The position numbers and the translations under genes were made by a program. Shown here piece after piece: positions 9,248 to 18,067 of a stretch of 64,000 bases of DNA; the stretch's first letter is position 1; each line of letters opens with the position of its first letter. The DNA lies in NCBI RefSeq assembly GCF_003114815.1, contig NZ_BFAZ01000009.1:992001-1056000 (forward strand). The letters run 5' to 3'. The DNA comes from Leptospira ellinghausenii. GTDB lineage: Bacteria > Spirochaetota > Leptospiria > Leptospirales > Leptospiraceae. The notes under the pieces are model-generated. The model made no database searches, was not told where the DNA came from, and saw only the letters and a list, made by a program, of their open reading frames with translations.

Positions 9248-10033
9248 TTAGTTACCAGTGTACTTTGGTTTGCTCTGATTGGCAAAACTATCCATTGCTT
9301 CTGCTAAATCGGAAGTTCCTATCAAACTAGATTGTAATTCAATTTCTAACTCTAAACTTTCCTCAAGTGACATTTTATCTCCGCGTTTGATAATTTGTTT
9401 AGTGATAGAAATTGTTTTAGGTGGTAATTGTAAAAATTTTCTGGCAAACTGTATTGCCGACTCATCCAATTCATCAGGAGATACTATTTTATGAATTAGA
9501 TTGTATTGCAGAGCTTTTTCAGGATTGAATTTTTCACCTAACATAATGAGTTCATTTGTAGGACCAATGCCTGCATTTCTTGTGACTCGATTGGTTCCCA
9601 TGAGTACAGTTAATCCTAGTTTGACTAATGGAATAGAAAAAACTGTTTTTTCACTTACGATTCTGAAGTCACAACATTGGGTTAACATAAAACCACCGCC
9701 CATACAAAATCCTTGGATTTTTGCGATAGTAGGTTTTGAGATTAATTCGAATGCCGTAAAACAAGACTGCATCTCGCGCATGTTGGTTTTGAATTCATCT
9801 TTTGAAATTTGATTCACCTGCTTTAGAATATCAAATTGGACACCAGATGAAAAATGTTTTCCATTTCCTTGTAAAATAATCGCCCAAACATCTGGATTTG
9901 AATCTAATTCTTGGCTAATTGTTTTTAGCTCAAAGAGTGTCTCCATATCCATAATATTTAAATCATTTGTATGTAGTGTTAGTGTTGCGATCCTATCTAC
10001 AATATCCAATTTCCATGACTGATAACTTTTCAT
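9248..10033 (-). CDS. Crotonase-superfamily protein lacking the usual hydratase glutamates
   Basis: This is a 261-residue crotonase fold protein. The CoA-binding and oxyanion segments are clear ([13 protein letters not shown] near residue 51; [16 protein letters not shown] near 107-122). In enoyl-CoA hydratase the second segment is GGGCELA and a later one is FGQPE. Here these read GGGFMLT and FSIPLV, so neither catalytic Glu is present. It is therefore unlikely to be a standard hydratase. Isomerase, thioesterase, lyase or ring-opening roles are known elsewhere in this superfamily. AAGGA precedes the ATG. It lies between the acyl-CoA ligase and the chemoreceptor in the operon. Confidence 0.85.
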   Translation of the reverse strand: MKSYQSWKLDIVDRIATLTLHTNDLNIMDMETLFELKTISQELDSNPDVWAIILQGNGKHFSSGVQFDILKQVNQISKDEFKTNMREMQSCFTAFELISKPTIAKIQGFCMGGGFMLTQCCDFRIVSEKTVFSIPLVKLGLTVLMGTNRVTRNAGIGPTNELIMLGEKFNPEKALQYNLIHKIVSPDELDESAIQFARKFLQLPPKTISITKQIIKRGDKMSLEESLELEIELQSSLIGTSDLAEAMDSFANQSKPKYTGN

Positions 10034-10044
10034 ATTAAATCCTT

Positions 10045-11970
10045 TTACTTACGATACATTGATTCAATTTCTTCACGGTATTTTTCTTGGACACGATTCC
10101 TTTTCACTTTTTGAGTCTGTGTAAGTTCATCATGAACTACAAAAGGATTTTGAAGGATGTAGACATTTGATATTCTTTCAAATGATTTAAATCCATTTTT
10201 ATCTGAAATAAAATGTTTTACTTCATCTCGAATTAGTTTCTGAATCACATCTGATTCATTATAGACAACATGTTTCAAATCTAAATCGATCGAATGCTCT
10301 TTTAAATAGTTTTCTAATTTTTCCAAATTTAACAAAACCAAAGCGGTAAGAGTTTTTTTATCCTGACCAACGACAACTGCTTGGTCAATGTATTCACTTT
10401 GTTTTAAACAAATCTCAATAGGTTCTGGTTCAACGTTTTCACCACCAGAAAGAACAATTGTATCTTTTGCTCTCCCTGCAAACTTCAAATTCCCTTGTGC
10501 CGTCCATACCAAAAGATCACCTGAATTTAACCATCGATCATCTGTTAATACCGCTTTTGTCTTTTCTTCTTCTAGATAATAACCTTTCATATTATGAAGA
10601 CCATGATGAAGGGCTACACCCTTAATGCCAGGTTCTGTAACTTCTTTTCCAAGTTCATCAATCAATTTAATGGTTACACCTTCTATTGGTTTCCCAACAT
10701 TTCCCACGGAAAAGTCGTTAAAATGCCGTATCGTTGATACTCCAGAGTTTTCAGTCATTCCGTAGACTTCTAAAATAGGCATACCGATCGCATACATAAA
10801 TCGATCCACTTCAGCTTGTAAGGCACCTGCTCCAGCAAATGCATATCGCAGTTTGCCACCTAATACTGATAATATTTTCGATAATATAAGTTTTGAGATT
10901 GGTAAGATAGGAAGATATATTAGTAATAGTATTAAATTGATGAATTGAGTTAGAATTTGTTTTGTTGTTTTCGGCGAATTTAATCTCGGAACACGATCAA
11001 ATGCTTTATCATAAGTTATCGAGAAATTTACAGAATTCCAAACAAGTAACTTTAAAAAGTATTTTTTGAAAGCCGAACTTTTTTGAATCGTATCTTTAAT
11101 TTTATCATAGAAACTTTCCCATACTCTTGGAACGGTAAAAAGAATTGTAGGTTTTGCTTTTGCTAAATCTTTTCCAAGTTCTTGAACACTTGTGAACGCA
11201 ATTTTAATTCCTGAATAAAAACAAATGGTTTCAAAAATTCTTTCACCACTATGCCAGGGAGGCAAAAAACCCAAGGTCACATCACCTTCACCAACCGTTA
11301 CACCTGTTTTTCTAAATTCGGCAACGAGAGCTCGGATTTCAAAGAGTATACTTCCATGTGTTAACATGACACCTTTTGGTTTACCAGTGGTTCCTGAAGT
11401 ATAAATGATGGTAGCTAAATCTTCTTCTTGGATTTCTTCGCCAATTTCATGATATGTTCTATCTTCAATTTTCGCTGCAAATGTTCTCAAATCATTAAAA
11501 TTAATGATTTGGCAATTGATGGAAACGGAATCAACTTTTGTTTCACCAAATAAAATGATCGTTTGCAGATTTAATTTTTGTAACTCGGGTAAGAATTTCT
11601 TAAGTGCTTTTTCATTTTCAACAAAAACAATTTTGCATTTTGCATGAGTCAAAATATAACTTATATCATCTAACGTTGCATCTGTGCCACGAGGAACATC
11701 AACACATCCAATGGAAGTTATGGCCATACTTACTTGTAACCATTGGTGCCCGACATCGGCAATGATTCCAATCCGGTCCCCCGCATTTGTATCCAAATGA
11801 ATTAATGCTTTGGATATGAATTCAGAATTTGCTACAAAGTCATCATAGGATATGTTTTGGTATTCTTTCTTTTGATTTTTATAACTTTGAGCAGGAAGGC
11901 TTCCATACAAACGCCTTCCTTCTTGGAGTAAATGATACAAAGTCAATTGTTTCAGATTCGGAACTTTCAT
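10045..11970 (-). CDS. Long-chain acyl-CoA synthetase (AMP-forming)
   Basis: This is a 641-residue ANL-superfamily ligase. Visible motifs in order are the P-loop TIIYTSGTTGKPKGV near residue 188, FLPPWHSGERIFE, the adenine-binding YGMTENSG, RWLNSGDLL with the ribose-binding Asp, and GRAKDTIVLSGGENVEPEPI in the hinge region. The length and the PWHSGER segment are typical of long-chain and very-long-chain acyl-CoA synthetases in bacteria. It would adenylate a carboxylic acid and load it onto CoA in the cytoplasm or at the membrane, supplying the acyl-CoA dehydrogenase and crotonase of the same operon. The chain or ring system used is unknown. Confidence 0.9.
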   Translation of the reverse strand: MKVPNLKQLTLYHLLQEGRRLYGSLPAQSYKNQKKEYQNISYDDFVANSEFISKALIHLDTNAGDRIGIIADVGHQWLQVSMAITSIGCVDVPRGTDATLDDISYILTHAKCKIVFVENEKALKKFLPELQKLNLQTIILFGETKVDSVSINCQIINFNDLRTFAAKIEDRTYHEIGEEIQEEDLATIIYTSGTTGKPKGVMLTHGSILFEIRALVAEFRKTGVTVGEGDVTLGFLPPWHSGERIFETICFYSGIKIAFTSVQELGKDLAKAKPTILFTVPRVWESFYDKIKDTIQKSSAFKKYFLKLLVWNSVNFSITYDKAFDRVPRLNSPKTTKQILTQFINLILLLIYLPILPISKLILSKILSVLGGKLRYAFAGAGALQAEVDRFMYAIGMPILEVYGMTENSGVSTIRHFNDFSVGNVGKPIEGVTIKLIDELGKEVTEPGIKGVALHHGLHNMKGYYLEEEKTKAVLTDDRWLNSGDLLVWTAQGNLKFAGRAKDTIVLSGGENVEPEPIEICLKQSEYIDQAVVVGQDKKTLTALVLLNLEKLENYLKEHSIDLDLKHVVYNESDVIQKLIRDEVKHFISDKNGFKSFERISNVYILQNPFVVHDELTQTQKVKRNRVQEKYREEIESMYRK

Positions 11971-11978
11971 TCTATTTC

Positions 11979-12809
11979 CTATACATTGATGTTCATATGA
12001 TCGAGTAAAATTTTATCTTTCAATCTTTGCGGTAAAAAACGATTTAAACCCAAAAAGAATGTACTCATAAAATCAACTTGATTGAATAACTTTGGTTTTT
12101 TTGCTGTAATGACTTTTACGATCCTTTCAGCTGCTTGTTTTGGATTCGTTGCCTTTTTAATTAGCTCATTGTCTCGGTTGATAAATCGAACACATCTGTC
12201 ATAATATGGAGAATTTGTTTCTGGTAACTGTTGTGCTTTTGCAGCAAAGTTGGTAGAAACTTGTGCAGGTTGGATCATAGCAACTTGAATCCCAAATGGA
12301 CTCACTTCATACCGAAATGACGATACCATACCTTCAATCGCAAACTTTGTAGCTGAATAAATGGATTCAAAAGGAAATGGAACTTGCCCAACAAGAGAAG
12401 ACATCACCACAATTTTTCCGCTTTTTGCCTTTCGCATGGAAGGAACAAATGCCTGTAAAAGTCTTGCACAACCAATCACATTGATATCAAAACATTGTAG
12501 TGCCTTGACCAAATTAACTTCTTCAAATGGGCCAAAAAAACCGATACCAACATTAGAAACAACAGTATCAACACCACCAAACTTTTTGAGAACAGCATCT
12601 CTAAATTTTAAAATTTTATCTGAATCAGTGATGCTTAATGGCTCAAGATGGTGTTTTGCATTTAATTTGTTAAGTTCATCAGACAAACTGTCTAAATATT
12701 TTTTTTCAATATCAAATCCACAAATTGTATAACCTTGTGCTGCCAACATCAAAGAAACTTCTCTACCCATACCTTGTGCAATTCCACTAATAACTACTAC
12801 TTTATTCAT
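11979..12809 (-). CDS. Short-chain dehydrogenase/reductase
   Basis: This is a 276-residue classical SDR. The nucleotide-binding motif reads ISGIAQGMG instead of TGxxxGxG, NVGIG matches the structural NNAG position, and the catalytic YSATK (YxxxK) sits near residue 155, preceded by VMSSL with the active-site Ser. AGGATAA lies just before the ATG. It would interconvert a hydroxyl and a ketone with NAD(P). Position in the operon between the acyl-CoA ligase and a 3beta-HSD-like gene suggests action on a CoA ester or on the free alcohol. Substrate not predictable from sequence. Confidence 0.88.
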   Translation of the reverse strand: MNKVVVISGIAQGMGREVSLMLAAQGYTICGFDIEKKYLDSLSDELNKLNAKHHLEPLSITDSDKILKFRDAVLKKFGGVDTVVSNVGIGFFGPFEEVNLVKALQCFDINVIGCARLLQAFVPSMRKAKSGKIVVMSSLVGQVPFPFESIYSATKFAIEGMVSSFRYEVSPFGIQVAMIQPAQVSTNFAAKAQQLPETNSPYYDRCVRFINRDNELIKKATNPKQAAERIVKVITAKKPKLFNQVDFMSTFFLGLNRFLPQRLKDKILLDHMNINV

Positions 12810-12819
12810 TTTTATCCTC

Positions 12820-13788
12820 TTAAATTAATTTCATCGATTCCATTGAAGAAACAAAATTTGGATACCTTAATTGATATCCGGTTGATTTCAACTTTTGATT
12901 ATCCATATAATAGTCGTTATATAGATATTTGATTGCTTCATACTCTAGATCAGGAATTTTACCTTGTAACTTTGCTAAAGGAGATTCTAATCTAGCAATC
13001 ACCTTAAGTAATGATAATGGTATATGAAGTTTATTGATCTTGGATCCAAACATCTTTGATGCTAAATCCAAAGCTTCTTCCAAACTTGGATTACTATCAT
13101 CAGAGATATTGTAAATATTTCCAAAAAACTGTTCTTGTTCAGAAAGATATATAGCAGAGCCTGCCACATCTTCTACTCTGACATTAGCAAGTTTCATTTT
13201 ACCGTCTCCAGGTATACCTGCAATTTTACCTGGCCTTGAAAAAACCTTACCAGCGCCATCATTACATCCAGGACCATACACAGTGCAAGGTCTAAGGATG
13301 ATTGCATTAAGTCCTTTTTTTATTTTCTCTGATACGATTTGTTCACCAACATGCTTACTTTTTCCATACGCATCCATTGGATTACAATCATCAGTTTCTT
13401 TAAAAGGTTTACCTTGGTAAGTTCCATATACACTGGAAGAACTCAAGTGAATGTATGCTTTTACACTATTTTGTACTGCAATTTTTGTAAGCTTATCAAC
13501 TGCATCAACATTGATAGATTTCAGTTTTTCATAACTAGTGGTTAGATTACAAATTCCTGCAACATGAAAGATACGATCAACACCATTGACTAAAGAACTT
13601 AACTCCTTCTCATCCCGAATATCTGATCTTATATATTCAATATTCGGTTTTTGAAATAGTTTTATCTTATCATCACGAATATCTGTGACGCGGATTTTAA
13701 GATTTGAATCCTTTGATAATTCCTTCAAAAGTTCAAATCCAATGAAACCATTGGCTCCAGTGATTAATGTGATTCCTGTGTATTTCAT
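12820..13788 (-). CDS. NAD-dependent epimerase/3beta-hydroxysteroid dehydrogenase-like protein
   Basis: The start at 13788 gives MKYTGITLITGANG and avoids a 41-base overlap with the upstream gene that the first in-frame ATG (13830) would need. About 322 residues. An extended SDR: Rossmann motif TGANGFIG, active-site region HLSSSSVYG, and catalytic YGKSK (YxxxK) near residue 141. The late domain shows NVRVEDVAG, common in 3beta-HSD and related reductases. Such enzymes oxidise ring hydroxyls of sterols or reduce flavonoids and similar alcohols. It begins one base after the acyl-CoA dehydrogenase stop, consistent with one transcript. It is the second extended SDR in the region. Confidence 0.85.
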   Translation of the reverse strand: MKYTGITLITGANGFIGFELLKELSKDSNLKIRVTDIRDDKIKLFQKPNIEYIRSDIRDEKELSSLVNGVDRIFHVAGICNLTTSYEKLKSINVDAVDKLTKIAVQNSVKAYIHLSSSSVYGTYQGKPFKETDDCNPMDAYGKSKHVGEQIVSEKIKKGLNAIILRPCTVYGPGCNDGAGKVFSRPGKIAGIPGDGKMKLANVRVEDVAGSAIYLSEQEQFFGNIYNISDDSNPSLEEALDLASKMFGSKINKLHIPLSLLKVIARLESPLAKLQGKIPDLEYEAIKYLYNDYYMDNQKLKSTGYQLRYPNFVSSMESMKLI

Positions 13789-13789
13789 T

Positions 13790-14917
13790 TTAATAGTGGT
13801 ATGATGGCCTGAGAATTTCTCTTGCAACATTATTCAACATTACTTCAGAACTTCCACCACCTGCTAACAGCGATTTCACTTCACGAACATATCGATCATA
13901 TGGACGATTTCTATAACAAGCATGGGAACCTGTTAAGGTAAATGCTTTGTTAACAACTTCATCAGCGACAACTCCAGCTAAGTATTTTGCAATAGAAGTT
14001 TCTAAGTTATGATTTACTTTTTGGTCATGTAACCAAGCTGCTTGGTTTCTTGCTAATTTAGCTGCTTCTAATTCAGAAGTTAGTTTTGCGATAATCCATT
14101 GAATCCCTTGAAAATCAGAAACACGACTCTCTCCCACTTTTCGAGATTTTGTAAAGGACACAGCATGGTCTAAACAACCACGAGCGATCCCAATCAATTG
14201 CGAAGCAACTCCCAATCGACTCAATTTAAAAATTGCCATAAAGGTTTCGATTCCTCTACCTTCTCTTCCTAAAATTGAGTCAGCCGGTATACGACAGTCT
14301 TCAAAATGGACATCATACATTGGAGCAGATCTTAAACCAATAGGATCTTGTTTCTCGTAACGAATACCTTTTGAGTCTCGATCAACTAAAAACTCAGTTA
14401 AACCTTTATCGGTTTTTGCTAAAACCATCATCAATTGAGCTTCTTTACCTAAATTGATATGAACCTTAAGACCATTTAACACCCATTCGTTTCCATCTTT
14501 CACTGCCGTTGTTTGGATATTTTGAAAAGAAGATCCAGCATCAGGTTCTGATATCGCTTGGGCCGCCATTATTTTACCTTTGGCAAGTTCTGGTAACCAT
14601 TTACTTTTTTGTTCCTCAGTTCCTACAGCAAGTAATCCTTGTTGAGCTTGGATTAGATTCTGTGGTCCATAGATTAATTCCTTCGCTGTTTCTTCCATGA
14701 TGATCGTGTATTCAATTGCACCTTTACCTAAACCACCGTATTGTTCAGGAACAATTACACCTGTCCAACCTCTATCACCTAGCGCGTGCAATACATCCCA
14801 TGAAAATTCGCTATCTCTTTCTTCTACATCTCGCCTAGGGTCACTACCTGCAATTTTGGAATACGATGCAACCGCTTCTCTTAATGCATTTTGTTCTTCT
14901 GTAAAATAGAAATTCAT
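13790..14917 (-). CDS. Acyl-CoA dehydrogenase-family flavoprotein without the canonical catalytic Glu
   Basis: This is a 375-residue ACAD fold protein: N-terminal helical domain (FTEEQNALREAV), the FAD segment AISEPDAGSS near residue 128, and a C-terminal helical domain. Canonical ACADs end with a YEGT-S-Q/E-I motif whose Glu is the base. Here the aligned stretch is LLAGGGSSEVM near residue 350, so that Glu is Gly. Subfamilies acting on branched or cyclic acyl-CoAs, and inactive partners in heterotetrameric sterol ACADs, also lack it. FAD and CoA binding look intact. It abuts the BASS gene with no intergenic base. Compare the canonical ACAD at the right edge of the window. Confidence 0.85.
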   Translation of the reverse strand: MNFYFTEEQNALREAVASYSKIAGSDPRRDVEERDSEFSWDVLHALGDRGWTGVIVPEQYGGLGKGAIEYTIIMEETAKELIYGPQNLIQAQQGLLAVGTEEQKSKWLPELAKGKIMAAQAISEPDAGSSFQNIQTTAVKDGNEWVLNGLKVHINLGKEAQLMMVLAKTDKGLTEFLVDRDSKGIRYEKQDPIGLRSAPMYDVHFEDCRIPADSILGREGRGIETFMAIFKLSRLGVASQLIGIARGCLDHAVSFTKSRKVGESRVSDFQGIQWIIAKLTSELEAAKLARNQAAWLHDQKVNHNLETSIAKYLAGVVADEVVNKAFTLTGSHACYRNRPYDRYVREVKSLLAGGGSSEVMLNNVAREILRPSYHY

Positions 14918-15796
14918 TTAAACTGATCCTTTTAATTCTTGTTTTGATTTTATATAAAAATAATAAGTTGCCGTTGCAGATGTAATGGGAACAAAGAGGG
15001 CATAAAGTAATGGCATCCACAATATTTCATTCACATTTGATCCAGAAAAACTCAGTAATATTACTGCTATAGTCAATGGTCCATTTTGAATCCCAGTTTC
15101 TAATGATACAGTCCTTGATTGTTTTTCTGATAATTTTAATAATTTGCTAAATAGATAACCAAAACTGTATCCAAGCACAGTAATCAATATTGCAGCCAAA
15201 TACATTTGCCATGTTGTAACTTTTAAGATGTTGAAATTTTTTGGAACCATCACACCTAACAAAAATAAGATCATTAAAATTCCTAAAAAATTTCCAATTT
15301 TCTCTATTTTTAAAGCAAGTTTTGTATTATAAGATCTAATTTTAATTCCAATCAATACAGGAATGATGAGCAATAGAATTGAACCAATGATACTTTTATA
15401 TGGAATTTGAATCTCGTCAGTTACCAAACCAGAACAATAGATCCAAAACAAAAATGGCATCATTACAATGGCAAGAATCGTTGAGGCAAATGTCATACTG
15501 ATACTTAAAGCGACATCACCTTTCGCATAATAAGTTAATAGATTTGAAGTTGTTCCACCTGGAGTACAACCAACCAAAATTAATCCAATTGAAAATAGCG
15601 GAGATAAATTAAATCCTTTTGCCAACCCAAAAGCTATGAGCGGCATAAATCCAAATTGTGACAACATTCCAACAAGTATTGGTTTTTTTGAATGGATCGA
15701 TTTTTTAAAGTTTTCTAATGTTAAAGTACTACCCATAGCTACCATGAGGAAAAAAATCATAGCAGCGAATAATAATTCTTCTGTCTTAGTTAACAT
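14918..15796 (-). CDS. BASS-family (bile acid:sodium symporter-like) transporter, second copy
   Basis: This is a 292-residue integral membrane protein with about nine or ten hydrophobic segments. The family motifs [10 protein letters not shown] near residue 78 and [10 protein letters not shown] near residue 232 are present. It is clearly a different branch from the BASS protein at 1597, whose motifs read SPGGNLSN and EVGMQNSGLAL, so this is not a recent duplication. The start codon lies 11 bases inside the end of the GMC gene, so translation is probably coupled. Sodium-driven uptake of an organic anion into the cytoplasm for CoA activation is the simplest role, by inference. Confidence 0.87.
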   Translation of the reverse strand: MLTKTEELLFAAMIFFLMVAMGSTLTLENFKKSIHSKKPILVGMLSQFGFMPLIAFGLAKGFNLSPLFSIGLILVGCTPGGTTSNLLTYYAKGDVALSISMTFASTILAIVMMPFLFWIYCSGLVTDEIQIPYKSIIGSILLLIIPVLIGIKIRSYNTKLALKIEKIGNFLGILMILFLLGVMVPKNFNILKVTTWQMYLAAILITVLGYSFGYLFSKLLKLSEKQSRTVSLETGIQNGPLTIAVILLSFSGSNVNEILWMPLLYALFVPITSATATYYFYIKSKQELKGSV

Positions 15797-17339
15797 TCGA
15801 TTGGTATTCCTTCGAAAGATTCGATGCCAATTTACTCGCTATGGCATAAATTGTATAACTAGGATTCACACCTAAACTTGTTGGGAAAATAGATCCATCA
15901 ATGACAGATAAATTTTTTAGATGATGGAATTTACCATTTGTATCCACAACAGAAGATTCCATCGAATTTCCCATTGCATTACCGCCTAACGGATGTGTTG
16001 AGTTAACAACTGTGTTTGGAGATTGAATCGCCATTTTTTCGATGCCTTTTTTGGCATCGGCCCAAGTTTTAAATGGATTTACTACGTTATTTGCTGGAAC
16101 AACAGTTTTCGCACCTGCCGCAAATTGGCATTCAGCCATCGACAAATAAGACCTTCTAATTCCATCGACTATAAAATCATTTAGTGGATAATCAAGGATT
16201 GGATAACCCGCTTCATTCAATTGAACAGTTCCACCAAGACTATCTTCATTAAAACCATCACGAATTTGAGAGACGAGTACATGTAAGTTGGGATAACTTT
16301 TTACATATTGATCAAATTCCTCACCTACCAATTTTCTTAAATTCATTAATACGATTGGTTGTGCACCAACTGCTTCAATATTATAACCTGCTCTGCCTTT
16401 TACCCCATCCTTCCATAAAAATTCATCGGATGCAACAGATTGGGGAGCACCAAAAAATCCATACACAGGAGTTGGCATTTCCGCAACAGAGTAATTGTGT
16501 AGTTGCACAAAAGTTCTTTTACCAATCAATCGATAAGGATCTGGTAATTTGGAACGTAATAACAAAGCAGGTGAATTGATGGCACCGGCACTTGTAATAA
16601 AATGTTTCGCAAACAATCGTATTTTAGGTATTGTTTCACCAGTTTGAACACTTGGTTTACAATACAAATGATCGATTTTATTTTCTTTCCAAATGTATTG
16701 AACTGCATTTGTACGAAATAAAAGTGTTGTCTTTTGTTTTAATGCGGATGGAATCGTAGTTACCAATTGACTTTGTTTTGCATCCACTGGGCAACCCAAT
16801 CCACAATAACCTAACATATTACAGTTTTTTACATTTCTTGGAATGGAGTTATATCTCCACCCCAGTTTTTTTGCTCCCACACTTAACAGGTTATTGTTTT
16901 GGTTATGAGCTTCCCAAGGTTGGATCGAAAATCTTTTTGAAGCGATATCAAACCAAGGTTCCATATCTTCATTAGAATAACCTTTAATTCCTAATTCAGT
17001 TTCCCAATAAGAAAGTGTTTCCTTAGGTGTACGAATACAAGTTGTCCAATTCACAACAGTTGATCCACCAACCGTTCTTCCTTGTACTACCGTAAATGCT
17101 TTATCCTTTGTTGGCCGCGTTGCACCTTCAAAGTACAATCGATTGAATGTAGATAGTTCTTTTAAATCGAAGTCCTTACTACGTTCATAATTTCCTTCTT
17201 CCACAATGATGACGGAATATCCAGCTTTCGATAAAATCTCTGCACTTGTTCCACCACCAGCACCAGAGCCGACGATGACAAAATCCGCTTCGAGATCTAA
17301 GTCTTTTTGTAAATAAGAAGCATCTATTAGTTTATCCAT
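15786..17339 (-). CDS. GMC-family FAD dehydrogenase with C-x5-C-x3-C motif
   Basis: This is a 517-residue GMC flavoprotein. It has the N-terminal FAD motif [12 protein letters not shown] with the acidic VEEG end, the second GMC motif [12 protein letters not shown], a cysteine cluster C-x5-C-x3-C near residues 171-181 ([13 protein letters not shown]), and the C-terminal active-site His in [10 protein letters not shown] with Asn in GVNPSYT. Sterol and long-chain alcohol oxidases share the fold. The Cys cluster resembles the [3Fe-4S] ligand set of bacterial FAD-glucose dehydrogenases. It has no signal peptide of its own, but the adjoining gene encodes a Tat-type small subunit, so periplasmic export as a pair is likely. 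It overlaps that gene by 8 bases. Confidence 0.87.
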   Translation of the reverse strand: MDKLIDASYLQKDLDLEADFVIVGSGAGGGTSAEILSKAGYSVIIVEEGNYERSKDFDLKELSTFNRLYFEGATRPTKDKAFTVVQGRTVGGSTVVNWTTCIRTPKETLSYWETELGIKGYSNEDMEPWFDIASKRFSIQPWEAHNQNNNLLSVGAKKLGWRYNSIPRNVKNCNMLGYCGLGCPVDAKQSQLVTTIPSALKQKTTLLFRTNAVQYIWKENKIDHLYCKPSVQTGETIPKIRLFAKHFITSAGAINSPALLLRSKLPDPYRLIGKRTFVQLHNYSVAEMPTPVYGFFGAPQSVASDEFLWKDGVKGRAGYNIEAVGAQPIVLMNLRKLVGEEFDQYVKSYPNLHVLVSQIRDGFNEDSLGGTVQLNEAGYPILDYPLNDFIVDGIRRSYLSMAECQFAAGAKTVVPANNVVNPFKTWADAKKGIEKMAIQSPNTVVNSTHPLGGNAMGNSMESSVVDTNGKFHHLKNLSVIDGSIFPTSLGVNPSYTIYAIASKLASNLSKEYQSNVN

Positions 17340-17898
17340 GACGTAATCCTAATGCATGTTTTGGACCTGGATAACCGACGTGTTTCCAAGAAACACTTGC
17401 TTCAAAGTATCCGATAGTGACCATTGATTGTAATAAAAAGAAAATTGATCGAAGTAAACCTATGGAAGATGTTTTCCACTGATTTAATGTTTTGATAACA
17501 GTATCTCTGTTAGTAAGTTTCCAATTAGAACTCGATCCAAACAAATACCATCTAACAGCACTTATGTTTAAAAATTGAATTGCTTCTAAAATTTCAGCTT
17601 GTGTGTGAGAAGGTAAGCTGTATAGGTATGAATCGATGTTTAATACAACTTCATTCAGTACGTTTTCTTTTTCCTTCTCCTCTATTGGTAAAAACGTAAA
17701 CAATAGAGCATCCGCCAAAAAATAGAATAAATTCTGCCCTCGATTGTCCAAAAATCGACAATCCAACTCTCGATCACGTGTTGTGACATCATCCTTTGCC
17801 TGACAACCACTAGTGCTCAGGTACAAAAAGACAGCTCCCATCAACGATGTTTTGACAAGAGTACGTCTTGAAATCAGCTTTTGATTCAAAATTGCCAT
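17332..17898 (-). CDS. Tat-exported small subunit of the GMC dehydrogenase (gluconate 2-dehydrogenase subunit 3-like)
   Basis: This is a 188-residue protein. The N-terminus has a twin-arginine motif SRRTLVK (R11, R12), then a hydrophobic stretch ending STSGC, which could also be a lipobox at Cys32. The rest is helical and ends with SWKHVGYPGPKHALG. The small protein encoded beside the second GMC gene at 30318 ends with the related SWEFISYPGPF, so the two belong to one family. In FAD-glucose and gluconate dehydrogenases the small subunit carries the Tat signal that exports the cofactor-loaded GMC subunit. It is the first gene of the operon, next to the palindrome at 17930. Confidence 0.75.
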   Translation of the reverse strand: MAILNQKLISRRTLVKTSLMGAVFLYLSTSGCQAKDDVTTRDRELDCRFLDNRGQNLFYFLADALLFTFLPIEEKEKENVLNEVVLNIDSYLYSLPSHTQAEILEAIQFLNISAVRWYLFGSSSNWKLTNRDTVIKTLNQWKTSSIGLLRSIFFLLQSMVTIGYFEASVSWKHVGYPGPKHALGLRHG

Positions 17899-17929
17899 TC
17901 TTAATCCGTATTTTCACTCACAAATTAAT

Positions 17930-17945
17930 GAATGAATATTCATTC
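17930..17945. promoter_or_regulatory. Perfect 16-bp palindrome, probable TetR operator
   Basis: GAATGAATATTCATTC is its own reverse complement. It lies in the 169-base gap between the divergent tetR-like gene and the head of the ten-gene operon. Size, symmetry and position are what TetR-family repressors use. It covers the predicted -10 box of the leftward promoter, so binding would block transcription of the operon. The binding protein is inferred from adjacency. Confidence 0.65.
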
Positions 17946-17962
17946 CTTTTTTTACTTTACAA
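17933..17962 (-). promoter_or_regulatory. Candidate sigma70-type promoter of the GMC/acyl-CoA operon
   Basis: On the minus strand TTGTAA (17962-17957) and TATTCA (17938-17933) are separated by 18 bases. The -10 box lies 35 bases before the ATG of the small-subunit gene and inside the palindrome. The boxes match the consensus only partly, so this is a tentative call supported mainly by its place relative to the operator. Confidence 0.35.
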
Positions 17963-18067
17963 GTACTTTTTTAAAAAAAGAATGAAAAGAAATGGATTCG
18001 AGGTATCTATGACCCCTATCCAAAAAAGAACATCCCATACGGAAATGGGTTTGGATAGGTATACCAT

